NCBI RefSeq assembly: GCF_004803895.1
Contig: NZ_CP021978.1
Span: 6,634,001-6,698,000, forward strand
Source of the DNA: Streptomyces hawaiiensis
Lineage (GTDB): Bacteria; Actinomycetota; Actinomycetes; Streptomycetales; Streptomycetaceae
Reading direction: 5' to 3'
DNA: 64,000 nucleotides
Positions 29,071 through 37,584 of the stretch are shown in pieces. Under the pieces are notes generated by a model. It was not told where the DNA came from. It did not search any database and saw nothing but the letters and a program-made list of their open reading frames with translations. The first letter of the stretch is position 1. The number at the start of each line of letters is the position of its first letter. The position numbers and the translations under genes are program-made.

Positions 29071-29083
29071 TTGGTATCACCAA
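29071..29083. promoter_or_regulatory. TTGGT-ATC-ACCAA palindrome
   Basis: A perfect 5-bp inverted repeat with a 3-nt centre lies 24 bases before the hydrolase start, just after a TAAGTT -10-like hexamer at 29067-29072 (GTCAAC at 29044-29049). Candidate operator over the predicted transcription start. Confidence 0.4.
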
Positions 29084-29106
29084 AGCAGTCGTGTCACGGG
29101 GGGCGC

Positions 29107-30282
29107 ATGACGGCGGTCGTCTTCGTCCACGGGACCGGGGTCCGCGAGCCGGGCCTCTCCGCGCTGGTCGCACGGGTGACGGCCGGACTCGCCGCACAGC
29201 GTGACGGCCTGCGCGTCGTGCCCTACGCCTGGGGAGCGGCACACGGTGCCACGCTCGCGGCCGGTGGGGCGAGCCTGCCGCCCCGGTCCGGCACCACACG
29301 CGGTCTCGGCGAAGGCCCCGCGGGGCCGGCCCCGGGCGACGGGACGGCCGCGGCATGGGCCGCCCTCTATGCCGACCCGTACGCCGAACTGGCCCTGGCC
29401 GCCGCCGGATCCGGCCCGGCCGTCGAACGCCCGCCCGGCTCCGTACCGCCACAGCAGCGCATACGGGCGCTGCTCACCGCACTCGCCGCCCGAGGGGACG
29501 CACCCGCGGCCGGACTGGGCCCCGGACTGGCCCGGGCCGCCACCGACCTGGCCGCCCACCCCCTGCTCGGACCCGCCGCCGACGCCCTCGACCCGGCGGA
29601 CCTCGCCGCTCTCGCCGCCCGCTGTCTCACCGCACGCCTCATAGCCGACGCCCTCGACGCCGGCTCCCCGCTCGTTCCGGTCGGCGAGACCCGTGACGCC
29701 GTCACCGGCCGGATCGCCGAGGCCCTCGGCGCACCACCCCCGGGTACGGAGCGCGGGCTGCGCTCCGCCCTGCTGCGGACGGCCGGAGCGGTGGCAGCGC
29801 GCGCCGTCGAACGCCGCCGGCGGGCCCTCACCGAGGCCGCCCACCCCGCCGCCGGCGACATCCTGCGCTACCTGAGCCGGGGCGCGGCCTTCCGGGACGG
29901 CCTGCGCACCCTCCTCGCCGGCCTGGAGCCGCCCGTCGCCGTGGTCGGCCACAGCCTCGGCGGCATCATCGCCCTCGACACGCTGGTCTCCGCCCCGCTG
30001 CCCCAGGTCCGGCTCCTGGTGACGGCGGGCTCCCAGGGGCCCTTCCTCTACGAGTCGGGCTCCCTGCCGTCCCTCGAACACCCCACGCCCCTGCCGCCGT
30101 ACGTCCCCGCCTGGCTGAACCTGTACGACCCGCGCGATCTGCTCGGCTACCTCGGTGCGGGACTCTTTCCCGGCCGCGTCACCGATGTCGCCGTCGACAG
30201 CGGCCAGCCGTTCCCCGCCGCGCACAGCGCCTACTGGACGAACCCCGCCGTGTACCGCCACATCGTGGACCACCTGCCGTGA
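29107..30282 (+). CDS. Alpha/beta-hydrolase (lipase/esterase-like) of the conflict system
   Basis: 391 aa from the ATG at 29107 (GGGGGG just upstream). It opens with VVFVHGTGV (oxyanion loop) and carries the nucleophile elbow GHSLGG (about residue 283), with a later Asp/His region near NLYDPRD and HIVDH. A serine hydrolase acting on lipids or esters is likely. No signal peptide. It overlaps the caspase-like gene by four bases, so the two are co-translated. In STAND/VMAP-type systems such hydrolases are plausible effectors (inference). Confidence 0.75.
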   Translation: MTAVVFVHGTGVREPGLSALVARVTAGLAAQRDGLRVVPYAWGAAHGATLAAGGASLPPRSGTTRGLGEGPAGPAPGDGTAAAWAALYADPYAELALAAAGSGPAVERPPGSVPPQQRIRALLTALAARGDAPAAGLGPGLARAATDLAAHPLLGPAADALDPADLAALAARCLTARLIADALDAGSPLVPVGETRDAVTGRIAEALGAPPPGTERGLRSALLRTAGAVAARAVERRRRALTEAAHPAAGDILRYLSRGAAFRDGLRTLLAGLEPPVAVVGHSLGGIIALDTLVSAPLPQVRLLVTAGSQGPFLYESGSLPSLEHPTPLPPYVPAWLNLYDPRDLLGYLGAGLFPGRVTDVAVDSGQPFPAAHSAYWTNPAVYRHIVDHLP

Positions 30283-31406
30283 GCGGGCCGACGCCGTCCG
30301 TCGACCCCACCCGGGTGCACGCCCTCGTCGTGGGGATCGAGGCGTACGAGGCCGGGGACGCCTGGCGGCTGCCCGGCCCCGCCCGGGACGCCGTACGGTT
30401 CTGGCGCCTGCTGCGGGACGCCGGGGTGCCGGAGGAACAACTGCGGCTGCACCTGGCCCCGTCGGCGCCGTACGACTCGCCCGTCCCGTACCGGAGTGCG
30501 GACCGGGCGACCCTGCGCCGGGTCCTCGTCCGTGAACTGTCCCGGGCCCAGGGCGACGTGCTGTGGGTGTGGTGGGGCGGCCACGGCGTACTGGACAGGT
30601 CCGGGAGGCTCCGGCTGTTCTGCGCGGACGCGGGCGTCGACGACAAGGTGGCCATCGACCTGGACTCCGCGCTCGCCCGGTACGCGGGCGACGCCGTGCC
30701 CGGTCTGCGCGAGCAGATGTGGATCGTGGACGCCTGCGAGACGTTCGAGGAGGACCTCGCCTTTCAGGAGGCGCTGCCCGCCGACGCCCTGCCCGTGGGC
30801 CGGCCCGGGCACGCGCATCGGCAGACCGTGCTGCGCGCCGCCGGCCGGGGCAGGGCGGCGGCCAACGATCCCGTCCGTGCCACGGGCCTGTTCTCCGACG
30901 TCCTGCTCGGTCTGCTGGCCGACCGGGCGGCCGTTCTGCCCGCGCCACCCGATCCGGAGGAACTGTTTCCGGCCGTTCGGGCGCGCATCGCGGCCCTCAG
31001 GGACGAGGGCCGTACTCTTCAGCACCCCGAGATCCGGCTCCAGGGCGCCGACCGCACCGAGACCCTGCCCCCGGCCGGACCGCCCTCCGCGCCGCGGCCT
31101 CTCGCGGCGTTGCAGCGGGCGGTGGAGGCCCTGCTCGCCTACCCCCTGATGCACGACCCCGACGAACGGCAGACCGTCGTCGCCGCACTGAACCCCCGTG
31201 TCACAGCCGTACTGCGCCGCAACAGCAGGGCGCGCACCGACGTCGTCAACATCCTCGGCGGGCTCGCCCGGCGGAACCCGGAGGCGCTGCGCGACCTGTT
31301 CGACGCCGTGGTGTCCGTCGACGACGATCCGGAACTGAAGCACGAACTCGCCGCCGCACTGGACGCGTTGGCGCCCTCGTCGGCGCCTCGGCGTGATCGG
31401 CGATGA
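30279..31406 (+). CDS. Caspase-like peptidase with C-terminal effector-associated domain
   Basis: 375 aa. The N-terminal caspase fold (about 10-250) starts with a VHALVVGIEAY strand and has the catalytic pair in WWGGHG (H102) and WIVDACE (C153). Residues about 268-360 are a helical module with ARTDVVNILGGLA, resembling the N-terminal domain of the VMAP-like protein at 21920; I take both as effector-associated domains. The GTG start overlaps the hydrolase stop (GTGA). Likely the protease effector, activated through the EAD pair. The cleaved substrate is unknown. Confidence 0.85.
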   Translation: MSGPTPSVDPTRVHALVVGIEAYEAGDAWRLPGPARDAVRFWRLLRDAGVPEEQLRLHLAPSAPYDSPVPYRSADRATLRRVLVRELSRAQGDVLWVWWGGHGVLDRSGRLRLFCADAGVDDKVAIDLDSALARYAGDAVPGLREQMWIVDACETFEEDLAFQEALPADALPVGRPGHAHRQTVLRAAGRGRAAANDPVRATGLFSDVLLGLLADRAAVLPAPPDPEELFPAVRARIAALRDEGRTLQHPEIRLQGADRTETLPPAGPPSAPRPLAALQRAVEALLAYPLMHDPDERQTVVAALNPRVTAVLRRNSRARTDVVNILGGLARRNPEALRDLFDAVVSVDDDPELKHELAAALDALAPSSAPRRDRR

Positions 31407-31503
31407 TCAGTGGCGTGATCGTACGGTTTTCGCCCCGGGGGGTAATGGCCATGATGGAAAGACACGGGGCATCGCGTGCCACCGTGCGAGAAGGGGGAGC
31501 ATC

Positions 31504-31740
31504 TTGGACCAGCCGCCCGTTCTGCACCACGCCGGAGCCGCCGCACCTGAACCGGCCGTCGCCACGGCGGGGACCGACGTCTGGGAATCCGATCTGGCGG
31601 ACCTCGCGGCGCTGCCCCTGAGCGCCGTGGACGGTCTCCCCACCCTGCCCCCCACCACACGCCTGCTGACCGAGGTGCTGCGCGCCCGCAGCAGCATGAG
31701 GAGCGGTGAAGGAGGAGGCTCGGGCGCCCGAGCCGACTAG
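31504..31740 (+). CDS. FxsA-like precursor peptide (78 aa)
   Basis: Read from a TTG at 31504 with GGGGGAG four bases upstream. Alternative in-frame ATG at 31393 would run through the caspase stop and is unlikely. The middle segment DLADLAALPLSAVDGL has the Asp-Leu and LPL/V pattern I associate with FxsA peptides of the FxSxx-COOH system, but the C-terminus reads RSGEGGGSGARAD instead of F-x-S-x-x. It sits right before an HExxH peptide-modifying enzyme, from which a hairpin separates it. Probably that enzyme's substrate (inference). Confidence 0.6.
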   Translation: MDQPPVLHHAGAAAPEPAVATAGTDVWESDLADLAALPLSAVDGLPTLPPTTRLLTEVLRARSSMRSGEGGGSGARAD

Positions 31741-31764
31741 CCGCCGACCGTCCCGACGGCAGAG

Positions 31765-31795
31765 CCCCGGTGCGACACCCGTACGCGCACCGGGG
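31765..31795 (+). terminator. Hairpin between precursor peptide and HExxH enzyme
   Basis: A perfect 10-bp stem (CCCCGGTGCG with CGCACCGGGG) around an 11-nt loop starts 25 bases after the peptide stop and ends 38 bases before the enzyme start. It looks like a partial terminator or RNA-stabilising structure that would make more peptide than enzyme, as often seen in RiPP operons. Confidence 0.65.
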
Positions 31796-31833
31796 TCCCC
31801 GCATGTCCGCCAACCGACCGGAGGTCCGCGACG

Positions 31834-33531
31834 ATGACCAGCGAGCAGCACCTCGCCCCCTTCCGCATGCCGGACCGGCTCTTCGCGGAGCTGGCCGCCG
31901 GAGGTGGCTCCGCGGCGGCCGTCGCCTTCCTCGAACGGGCGGAACGGGCGCGGCGGTTGCTGCTCCTGCGCACCCTCCTCGGCCATCTCGACGCCCTGCC
32001 CACCCCCCTCACCCCGGTCGCCGAAGCCTGGCGGGTGTTCAAGGAGGCGGCCGAGAAGTCGCCTGAGCCGGTCGAACGCCTGCTGCTGGCCCCGCCGACC
32101 GGCGGCTGGATCTCCCACATGCTGCGCCGGGTCCACGGCACGGCCACCGGGCCGCCGCTCTGGGCGGAGGCGGGCCACCTGAGCGCGCTCGCCCTCTCGG
32201 CGTCCTTGCACGCGGGCACGGAGACGGTCTTCGATGTTGCGCTCACCGACGGGCGGCTGCCGCTGCCCGGACTCGGGATGGTCCAACTCCCCTACCCGAG
32301 AGAGGGCCTGGCGGTCGGCCGGGCCGCGACGGCCGGCGGGGAGCTGACGGTCGAGGGGCCGGGCCGCACGAACGGCTCGGTGCGGGTGATCTGCCGTCCG
32401 CTGCGGCAGCGCGCCGGCGCCGACGGGGACACCTGGCTCCCGCTGCGCACCCTGACCCACACCGGACCCGGCGGCGAGGCCGCCGTCACGGTCGTCCTCG
32501 AAGACCTCGACCCCTACCGCGATCTCGACGACCACCTGCCCCCCACCCGGCTCGACGAGGACGAGGCACAGGAGTGGCAGCGGTTGTTCGGCGAGGCCGC
32601 GCGGATCCTCGCCCGCCCGGGCAGGCCGGGCCCGGGGCGGGTCGACCCCGCCATGATCCGGGCGATCGTGCCCTTCGGGCGCACCGGCGTCAGCCCGCCC
32701 CCGCTGCCCTTCGTCCAGGTCTCGGCCTCCAGTGGCGACTCCTTCGGCGGCATGCTCATCGTCCGCCCGGCCTCCGCGCTCGCCCTCGCCGAGACCCTGG
32801 TGCACGAGCTCCAGCACAGCAAGCTGGCCGCCCTCCTGCACCTGTTCCCACTGCTGGAGGACGACCGGGCCGAGCGCTACTACGCGCCCTGGCGCACCGA
32901 CCCCCGCCACCTCACCGGCCTGCTGCACGGCGCGTACGCCTTCACCGGCGTCGCGGGTTTCTGGCGGGACCGGCTGGCCGGTGCGCGGGAGGCCGAGGCG
33001 GTCGAGCGCGCCGGCTACTTCTTCGCCCTGCGCCGGTTGCAGAGCCGTCTGGCCGTGCGCACCCTGCTGACCAGCGGCCGTCTGACCGTGCAGGGCCGCG
33101 CCCTCGTGTCGGGGCTCGCCGGCACCCTGGACGGCTGGCTGCGGGAGGAGGTCCCCCCGGCCGCGCTGAGCCGCGCCCGCACCGCCGCCGCCCTGCACCG
33201 CACCGAGTGGCGGCTGCGCAACGTGGTGCCCGCCCCGGTCGCCGCGCCGTCGGACCTCCGCTTCCGCCCCGACCGCACCTCTTGGCCGGACCTGCGCACC
33301 CACGGCCTCGCCACCCGCCCCGCCGCCCCGCGCACCGCCGACGAGCACCTCGCCGCCGGGGACGCGGCCGCCGCGCTCGTCCGGTACGCCGACGTCCTGG
33401 CCGACGCCCCGGCCGAGCCGCATGCCCTCGCGGGCTGGATCGTCGCCCGGACGATCCTCGAACCGGGCCGGGCCGCCCGCCGGATGCTCGCCCGGCCGGA
33501 AGAGCTGCTGGAGCCGTCGCCCCGGGTGTGA
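31834..33531 (+). CDS. HExxH-motif peptide-modification protein (TIGR04267-type)
   Basis: 565 aa, RBS GGAGGT eight bases upstream. The metal site is HELQH (H324-H328) within a helix, preceded by FGGMLIV and followed about 40 residues later by HLTGLLHGAYAF, which may supply further ligands. It matches my memory of the HEXXH-motif family, now described as 2-oxoglutarate/Fe-dependent peptide beta-hydroxylases acting on RiPP precursors and found near FxsA-type peptides. Absence of protease features supports a modification role. The adjacent 78-aa peptide is the candidate substrate. Confidence 0.75.
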   Translation: MTSEQHLAPFRMPDRLFAELAAGGGSAAAVAFLERAERARRLLLLRTLLGHLDALPTPLTPVAEAWRVFKEAAEKSPEPVERLLLAPPTGGWISHMLRRVHGTATGPPLWAEAGHLSALALSASLHAGTETVFDVALTDGRLPLPGLGMVQLPYPREGLAVGRAATAGGELTVEGPGRTNGSVRVICRPLRQRAGADGDTWLPLRTLTHTGPGGEAAVTVVLEDLDPYRDLDDHLPPTRLDEDEAQEWQRLFGEAARILARPGRPGPGRVDPAMIRAIVPFGRTGVSPPPLPFVQVSASSGDSFGGMLIVRPASALALAETLVHELQHSKLAALLHLFPLLEDDRAERYYAPWRTDPRHLTGLLHGAYAFTGVAGFWRDRLAGAREAEAVERAGYFFALRRLQSRLAVRTLLTSGRLTVQGRALVSGLAGTLDGWLREEVPPAALSRARTAAALHRTEWRLRNVVPAPVAAPSDLRFRPDRTSWPDLRTHGLATRPAAPRTADEHLAAGDAAAALVRYADVLADAPAEPHALAGWIVARTILEPGRAARRMLARPEELLEPSPRV

Positions 33532-33631
33532 GCCGGCCCCGTCGCGTTTGTCGTCGCCGTGACGAGAACTGGCGGTCACGGAAACGGGCGAGGAGCGCGT
33601 CAACGCGCCCTCCGATGGTGAGGATGGAGGC

Positions 33632-34855
33632 ATGGCATACCACGTCCACTCCGAGGCCGGGCGGCTGCGCCGCGTCATCCTGCACCGGCCCGATCTCGAG
33701 CTCAAAAGGCTCACCCCCAGCAACAAGACCTCGCTGCTCTTCGACGACGTGCTGTGGGTGCGCAGGGCCCGCGCCGAACACGACGGGTTCGCCGATGTGC
33801 TGCGCGACCGCGGTGTCGCCGTCCACCTCTTCGGCGACCTGCTGGCCGAGACGCTCGAGGTCCCGGCGGCCAGATCCCTCGTCCTGGAGCGGGTCTTCGA
33901 CGAGAAGGAGTACGGCCCGCTGGCCACCGACCCGCTCAGAGCCGCCTTCGAGAACCTGCCCGCGCGAGAGCTGGCCGAGGTCCTGGTCGGCGGCATGACG
34001 AAACGCGAGTTCCTCGACGTGCACCCGGAGCCGACCTCCGTGCGCTTCCACGTCATGGAACTGGACGACTTCCTGCTGGGCCCGCTGCCCAACCACCTCT
34101 TCACCCGCGACACCTCCGCCTGGATCTACGACGGCGTGTCCATCAACGCCATGCGCTGGCCCGCGCGGCAGCGCGAGACCGTGCACTTCGAGGCGATCTA
34201 CCGGCATCACCCGCTGTTCCGCGACGAGACCTTCCACGAGTGGTCGAAGGGGCAGGCCGACTACCCGTCCACCATCGAGGGCGGGGACGTGCTGGTCATC
34301 GGCAACGGGGCGGTGCTCATCGGCATGAGCGAGCGCACCACTCCGCAGGCGGTGGAGATGCTCGCGCACAAGCTGTTCGCCGCCGGGTCCGCCGAGACGA
34401 TCGTGGCCCTCGACATGCCCAAGCGGCGTGCCTTCATGCACCTAGACACGGTGATGACGATGGTCGACGGCGACACCTTCACCCAGTACGCGGGTCTCGG
34501 CATGCTCCGCTCGTACACCATCGAACCGGGCGTCGGCGACAAGGAGCTGAAGGTCACCGACCATCCGCCGGAGCACATGCACCGCGCCATCGCCGCCGCG
34601 CTCGGCCTCAACGAGATCCGGGTGCTGACCGCGACCCAGGACGTGCACGCGGCCGAACGCGAGCAGTGGGACGACGGCTGCAACGTCCTCGCCGTCGAAC
34701 CCGGGGTCGTGGTCGCCTACGAGCGGAACGCCACCACCAACACCCACCTGCGCAAACAAGGCATCGAGGTGATAGAGATCCCGGGCAGCGAGCTGGGACG
34801 GGGAAGGGGCGGGCCGCGGTGCATGAGCTGCCCGGTCGAACGGGATCCCGTCTAG
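33632..34855 (+). CDS. arcA: Arginine deiminase
   Basis: 407 aa, GGAGG before the ATG. Guanidino-modifying enzyme fold: an N-terminal [17 protein letters not shown] strand, FTRDT (residues about 154), EGGD (about 215), GDTFTQYAG (about 290), and the nucleophile in RCMSCP (C397). It converts arginine to citrulline and ammonia. An ornithine carbamoyltransferase follows 100 bp downstream, giving two of the three ADI steps; no carbamate kinase or antiporter is present. Confidence 0.93.
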   Translation: MAYHVHSEAGRLRRVILHRPDLELKRLTPSNKTSLLFDDVLWVRRARAEHDGFADVLRDRGVAVHLFGDLLAETLEVPAARSLVLERVFDEKEYGPLATDPLRAAFENLPARELAEVLVGGMTKREFLDVHPEPTSVRFHVMELDDFLLGPLPNHLFTRDTSAWIYDGVSINAMRWPARQRETVHFEAIYRHHPLFRDETFHEWSKGQADYPSTIEGGDVLVIGNGAVLIGMSERTTPQAVEMLAHKLFAAGSAETIVALDMPKRRAFMHLDTVMTMVDGDTFTQYAGLGMLRSYTIEPGVGDKELKVTDHPPEHMHRAIAAALGLNEIRVLTATQDVHAAEREQWDDGCNVLAVEPGVVVAYERNATTNTHLRKQGIEVIEIPGSELGRGRGGPRCMSCPVERDPV

Positions 34856-34892
34856 GAGCCCGGGGAATCGGGCGGTCCAGGAGGCCCCGTAT

Positions 34893-34917
34893 AGACATGC
34901 TGTCTTTCGTATAGTAT
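34893..34917 (+). promoter_or_regulatory. AT-rich promoter/operator before argF
   Basis: The palindrome AGACA-TGC-TGTCT (34893-34905) is followed by TATAGT (34910-34915), a good -10 hexamer, in unusually AT-rich sequence 41-63 bases before the argF start. GTATAG occurs twice (34889 and 34909). Probable own promoter for argF. Operator function of the palindrome is inferred. Confidence 0.5.
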
Positions 34918-34955
34918 TCCAGGAGTCTGTGTCCCCGTATCCCTGGAGCGCCCCC

Positions 34956-35963
34956 ATGGCGACTGTCCCGACCGCCCTCGCCGGCCGCCACCTCGTCAAG
35001 GAGCTGGACTTCACCGAGGACGAGTTCCGCGCTCTGGTCGAGCTGGCCGCGGAACTGAAGGCCGCCAAGAAGGCCGGGGCCGAGACCCAGTACCTCCGGG
35101 GCCGGAACATCGCGCTGATCTTCGAGAAGACCTCCACCCGCACCCGCTGCGCGTTCGAGGTCGCGGCCGCCGACCAGGGCGCCTCGACCACCTACCTCGA
35201 CCCCTCCGGGTCCCAGATCGGGCACAAGGAGTCGGTCAAGGACACGGCGCGGGTGCTGGGCCGGATGTACGACGCGATCGAGTACCGGGGCGACAGCCAG
35301 CAGAAGGTGGAGGAGCTGGCGGCGCACGCCGGTGTCCCCGTCTACAACGGGCTCACCGACGACTGGCACCCGACCCAAATGCTCGCCGACGTGCTGACCA
35401 TGACCGAGCACTGCGCCAAGCCGCTGACGGAGACCGCCTTCGCCTACCTGGGCGACGCCCGCTTCAACATGGGCAACTCCTACCTGGTCACCGGCGCCCT
35501 GCTCGGCATGGACGTCCGGCTCGTCGCACCGAAGGAGTACTGGCCGGCCCAGGAGGTCGTCGACCGGGCCCGCGCGCTCGCCGCGACCAGCGGCGCCCGC
35601 GTCACGCTCACCGAGACGGTGGACGAGGGGGTCCGCGGCGCCGACTTCGTCGCCACGGACGTCTGGGTCTCCATGGGCGAGCCGAAGGAGGTCTGGGCCG
35701 AGCGCATCGCCGCCCTCGCCCCGTACGCCGTGACCATGGACGTCCTGCGGGCCACCGGGAACCCGGACGTGAAGTTCCTGCACTGCCTGCCCGCCTTCCA
35801 TGACCTCGGCACCAAGGTCGGCCAGGAGATCCACGCGGCGCACGGCCTGGAGTACCTGGAGGTCTCCGACGAGGTTTTCGAGTCGGCCCACTCGGTCGTC
35901 TTCGACGAGGCGGAGAACCGGATGCACACCATCAAGGCGGTCATGGTGGCAACCCTTGCCTGA
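34956..35963 (+). CDS. argF: Ornithine carbamoyltransferase
   Basis: 335 aa from the ATG at 34956, with GGAG seven bases upstream. Carbamoyl-phosphate site STRTR (about residue 58-62), [11 protein letters not shown] (about 140-150) and the ornithine/HCLP motif HCLPAFHD (about 275-282) are intact. Placed after arcA it is most likely the catabolic arcB-type enzyme of the deiminase pathway, though it can also serve arginine biosynthesis. No other arg genes are nearby. Confidence 0.93.
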   Translation: MATVPTALAGRHLVKELDFTEDEFRALVELAAELKAAKKAGAETQYLRGRNIALIFEKTSTRTRCAFEVAAADQGASTTYLDPSGSQIGHKESVKDTARVLGRMYDAIEYRGDSQQKVEELAAHAGVPVYNGLTDDWHPTQMLADVLTMTEHCAKPLTETAFAYLGDARFNMGNSYLVTGALLGMDVRLVAPKEYWPAQEVVDRARALAATSGARVTLTETVDEGVRGADFVATDVWVSMGEPKEVWAERIAALAPYAVTMDVLRATGNPDVKFLHCLPAFHDLGTKVGQEIHAAHGLEYLEVSDEVFESAHSVVFDEAENRMHTIKAVMVATLA

Positions 35964-35980
35964 CCCCTCGCGAACAGTCC

Positions 35981-36448
35981 TTACGCCGACGGACGCCGCT
36001 GAGCCGGCATCACGGGCAGTCTGAACCAGACCGCCTTGCCGGACTCGGTCGGCCGGTGCCCGCAGGAGGAACTCAGGGTGCGGATCAGCAGCAGCCCGCG
36101 CCCGTGCTCCTGCCAGGGGTCGGGTGGTCCGCCGGCCGGGCAGGTGAGGTCGCCGGGCGGGGCCGGGTCGGTGTCGTGCACCTCGACCTGGCAGCCCGAC
36201 GGCATCAGCTGCACGACCAGCTCGATCGGCGTCTCGCCCGTGGTGTGCTCCACGGCGTTGGCCACCAGCTCCGCCGTGAGCAGCTCCGCGGTGTCGCAGT
36301 CCGCCCCGTGCTCCAGCTCGGCCAGCGCCGTACGGACCAGGGCACGGGCCACGGGCACCGCCGCTGCGGTGTGCGGCAGCGCGATGCGCCAGGAGGCGGG
36401 AGCTGAGGAGAGTTCGTACACGGCGGGTCCGTTCATGGAGCAGGACAT
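35981..36448 (-). CDS. RsbW-like ATP-binding protein (HATPase, anti-sigma type)
   Basis: About 155 aa. It has the GHKL fold of Streptomyces single-domain kinases: N-box ELVANAVEHT (about 68-77), a later DTDPAPP strand and GRGLLLIRTL. Such proteins phosphorylate or sequester anti-sigma-antagonist partners. Two in-frame ATGs fit (36448 and 36436) and neither has an ideal Shine-Dalgarno; the first lies in a perfect 7-bp inverted repeat. Convergent with argF. Confidence 0.8.
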   Translation of the reverse strand: MSCSMNGPAVYELSSAPASWRIALPHTAAAVPVARALVRTALAELEHGADCDTAELLTAELVANAVEHTTGETPIELVVQLMPSGCQVEVHDTDPAPPGDLTCPAGGPPDPWQEHGRGLLLIRTLSSSCGHRPTESGKAVWFRLPVMPAQRRPSA

Positions 36449-36454
36449 CCTGCT
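36439..36454. promoter_or_regulatory. Inverted repeat over the start of the RsbW-like gene
   Basis: AGCAGGA-CA-TCCTGCT, a perfect 7-bp palindrome with a 2-nt centre, covers the first ATG and the putative ribosome site. It could be an operator or an mRNA hairpin masking the start. Confidence 0.35.
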
Positions 36455-36677
36455 TTCAACCTTACGAATGGTACGGCGCCGCTCTCCGGAGACGTCCGAG
36501 GGGCACCGCCGGAGGCGCCTTCGCCCCCTTGCCGGACGGCTTACCCAGGTGAACGCGGTGCCGCGCACAGCTGCTCCCGCCGTTACGCCGGTGTGGACGA
36601 TCTGTGACGGATGTAACCGGCCCAGGTCACGCCGGGCCCACATCGAAGTCCTACCCGGACGGTCTATCGCGCACTCA

Positions 36678-36704
36678 TGACGACAGTCACGGATGAGTGA
36701 TAGC
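36678..36704 (+). promoter_or_regulatory. Shared promoter/operator element, copy 1 (PaaX-type candidate)
   Basis: TGACGACAGTCA (36678-36689, itself TGAC-N4-GTCA) and, nine bases on, GATAGC (36699-36704), then a CTTCGG tail. The same arrangement with the same spacing lies upstream of the acyl-CoA dehydrogenase gene at 48857-48883. Here the GATAGC ends 52 bases before the enoyl-CoA hydratase start. A CACTCAT/ATGAGTG inverted repeat (36672-36699) frames it. Confidence 0.65.
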
Positions 36705-36756
36705 TTCGGGGGGTAGAGCTCAGTGAGGCAGTGCCCGCCCGAGGAGGCCGCACGTC

Positions 36757-37584
36757 ATGAGTCCCTTCACCGGCTCCGCCGTCCGCACCCCCGGCTGGGA
36801 GCATCTGCGCGTCGAGGTCGCCGACGGCGTCGCGACCGTCACTCTGGCCCGCCCCGAGAAACTCAACGCACTCACCTTCGGCGCCTACGCCGACCTGCGC
36901 GACCTGCTCGCGGAGCTGTCCCGGGAGCGGTCCGTACGGGCCTTGGTGCTCGCCGGCGAGGGCCGCGGCTTCTGCTCCGGCGGCGACGTCGACGAGATCA
37001 TCGGCGCGACCCTGAGCATGGACACCGCCCAGCTCCTCGACTTCAACCGGATGACCGGCCAGGTGGTCCGCGCGGTCAGGGAGTGCCCGTTCCCGGTGAT
37101 CGCGTCGCTGCACGGCGTGGCGGCGGGCGCCGGAGCGGTCCTCGCCCTGGCCGCGGACTTCCGCGTCGCCGACCCCACCGCCCGCTTCGCCTTCCTCTTC
37201 ACCCGCGTCGGCCTCTCCGGCGGCGACATGGGCGCGGCCTACCTCCTGCCCCGGGTCGTCGGCCTGGGCCACGCGACCCGCCTGCTGATGCTGGGCGACC
37301 CGGTCCGGGCCCTGGAGGCCGAGCGCATCGGCCTGATCAGCGAGCTGACGGAGGAGGGCCGGGCGGACGAGACCTCACAGCGACTGGCCCACCGCCTGGC
37401 CCAGGGCCCGGCCCTGGCGTACGCCCAGACAAAGGCGTTGCTGACGTCGGAACTGGACATGCCCCTCGCGGCCTCGATCGAACTGGACGCCTCGACCCAG
37501 GCCCTCCTGATGACGGGGGAGGACTACGCGGAGTTCCACGCGGCGTTCACCGAGAAGCGCCCTCCCAAATGGAGCGGACGGTGA
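36757..37584 (+). CDS. Enoyl-CoA hydratase/isomerase family protein
   Basis: 275 aa crotonase-fold protein; RBS GAGGAGG upstream. The oxyanion-hole loop GRGFCSGGDVD (about 68-78) and HGVAAGAGAVLALAADFR (about 117-134) are clear. The active-site segment reads GGDMGAAYLLPR. First gene of a two-gene operon whose second gene starts in its stop codon. With the aminobenzoyl/salicylyl-CoA enzyme it should act on ring-cleavage or dearomatised CoA esters (context inference). Confidence 0.85.
   Translation: MSPFTGSAVRTPGWEHLRVEVADGVATVTLARPEKLNALTFGAYADLRDLLAELSRERSVRALVLAGEGRGFCSGGDVDEIIGATLSMDTAQLLDFNRMTGQVVRAVRECPFPVIASLHGVAAGAGAVLALAADFRVADPTARFAFLFTRVGLSGGDMGAAYLLPRVVGLGHATRLLMLGDPVRALEAERIGLISELTEEGRADETSQRLAHRLAQGPALAYAQTKALLTSELDMPLAASIELDASTQALLMTGEDYAEFHAAFTEKRPPKWSGR

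Noticed and set aside
31393-31503. Upstream ATG (31393) start for the FxsA-like ORF
   Set aside because: It lies inside the caspase gene, lacks an RBS and adds Arg/Gly-rich sequence unlike peptide leaders; the TTG with GGGGGAG fits better.
31246-34113. 955-aa minus-strand ORF under the HExxH and arcA genes
   Set aside because: Mirror of high-GC coding sequence; no domain and no ribosome site.
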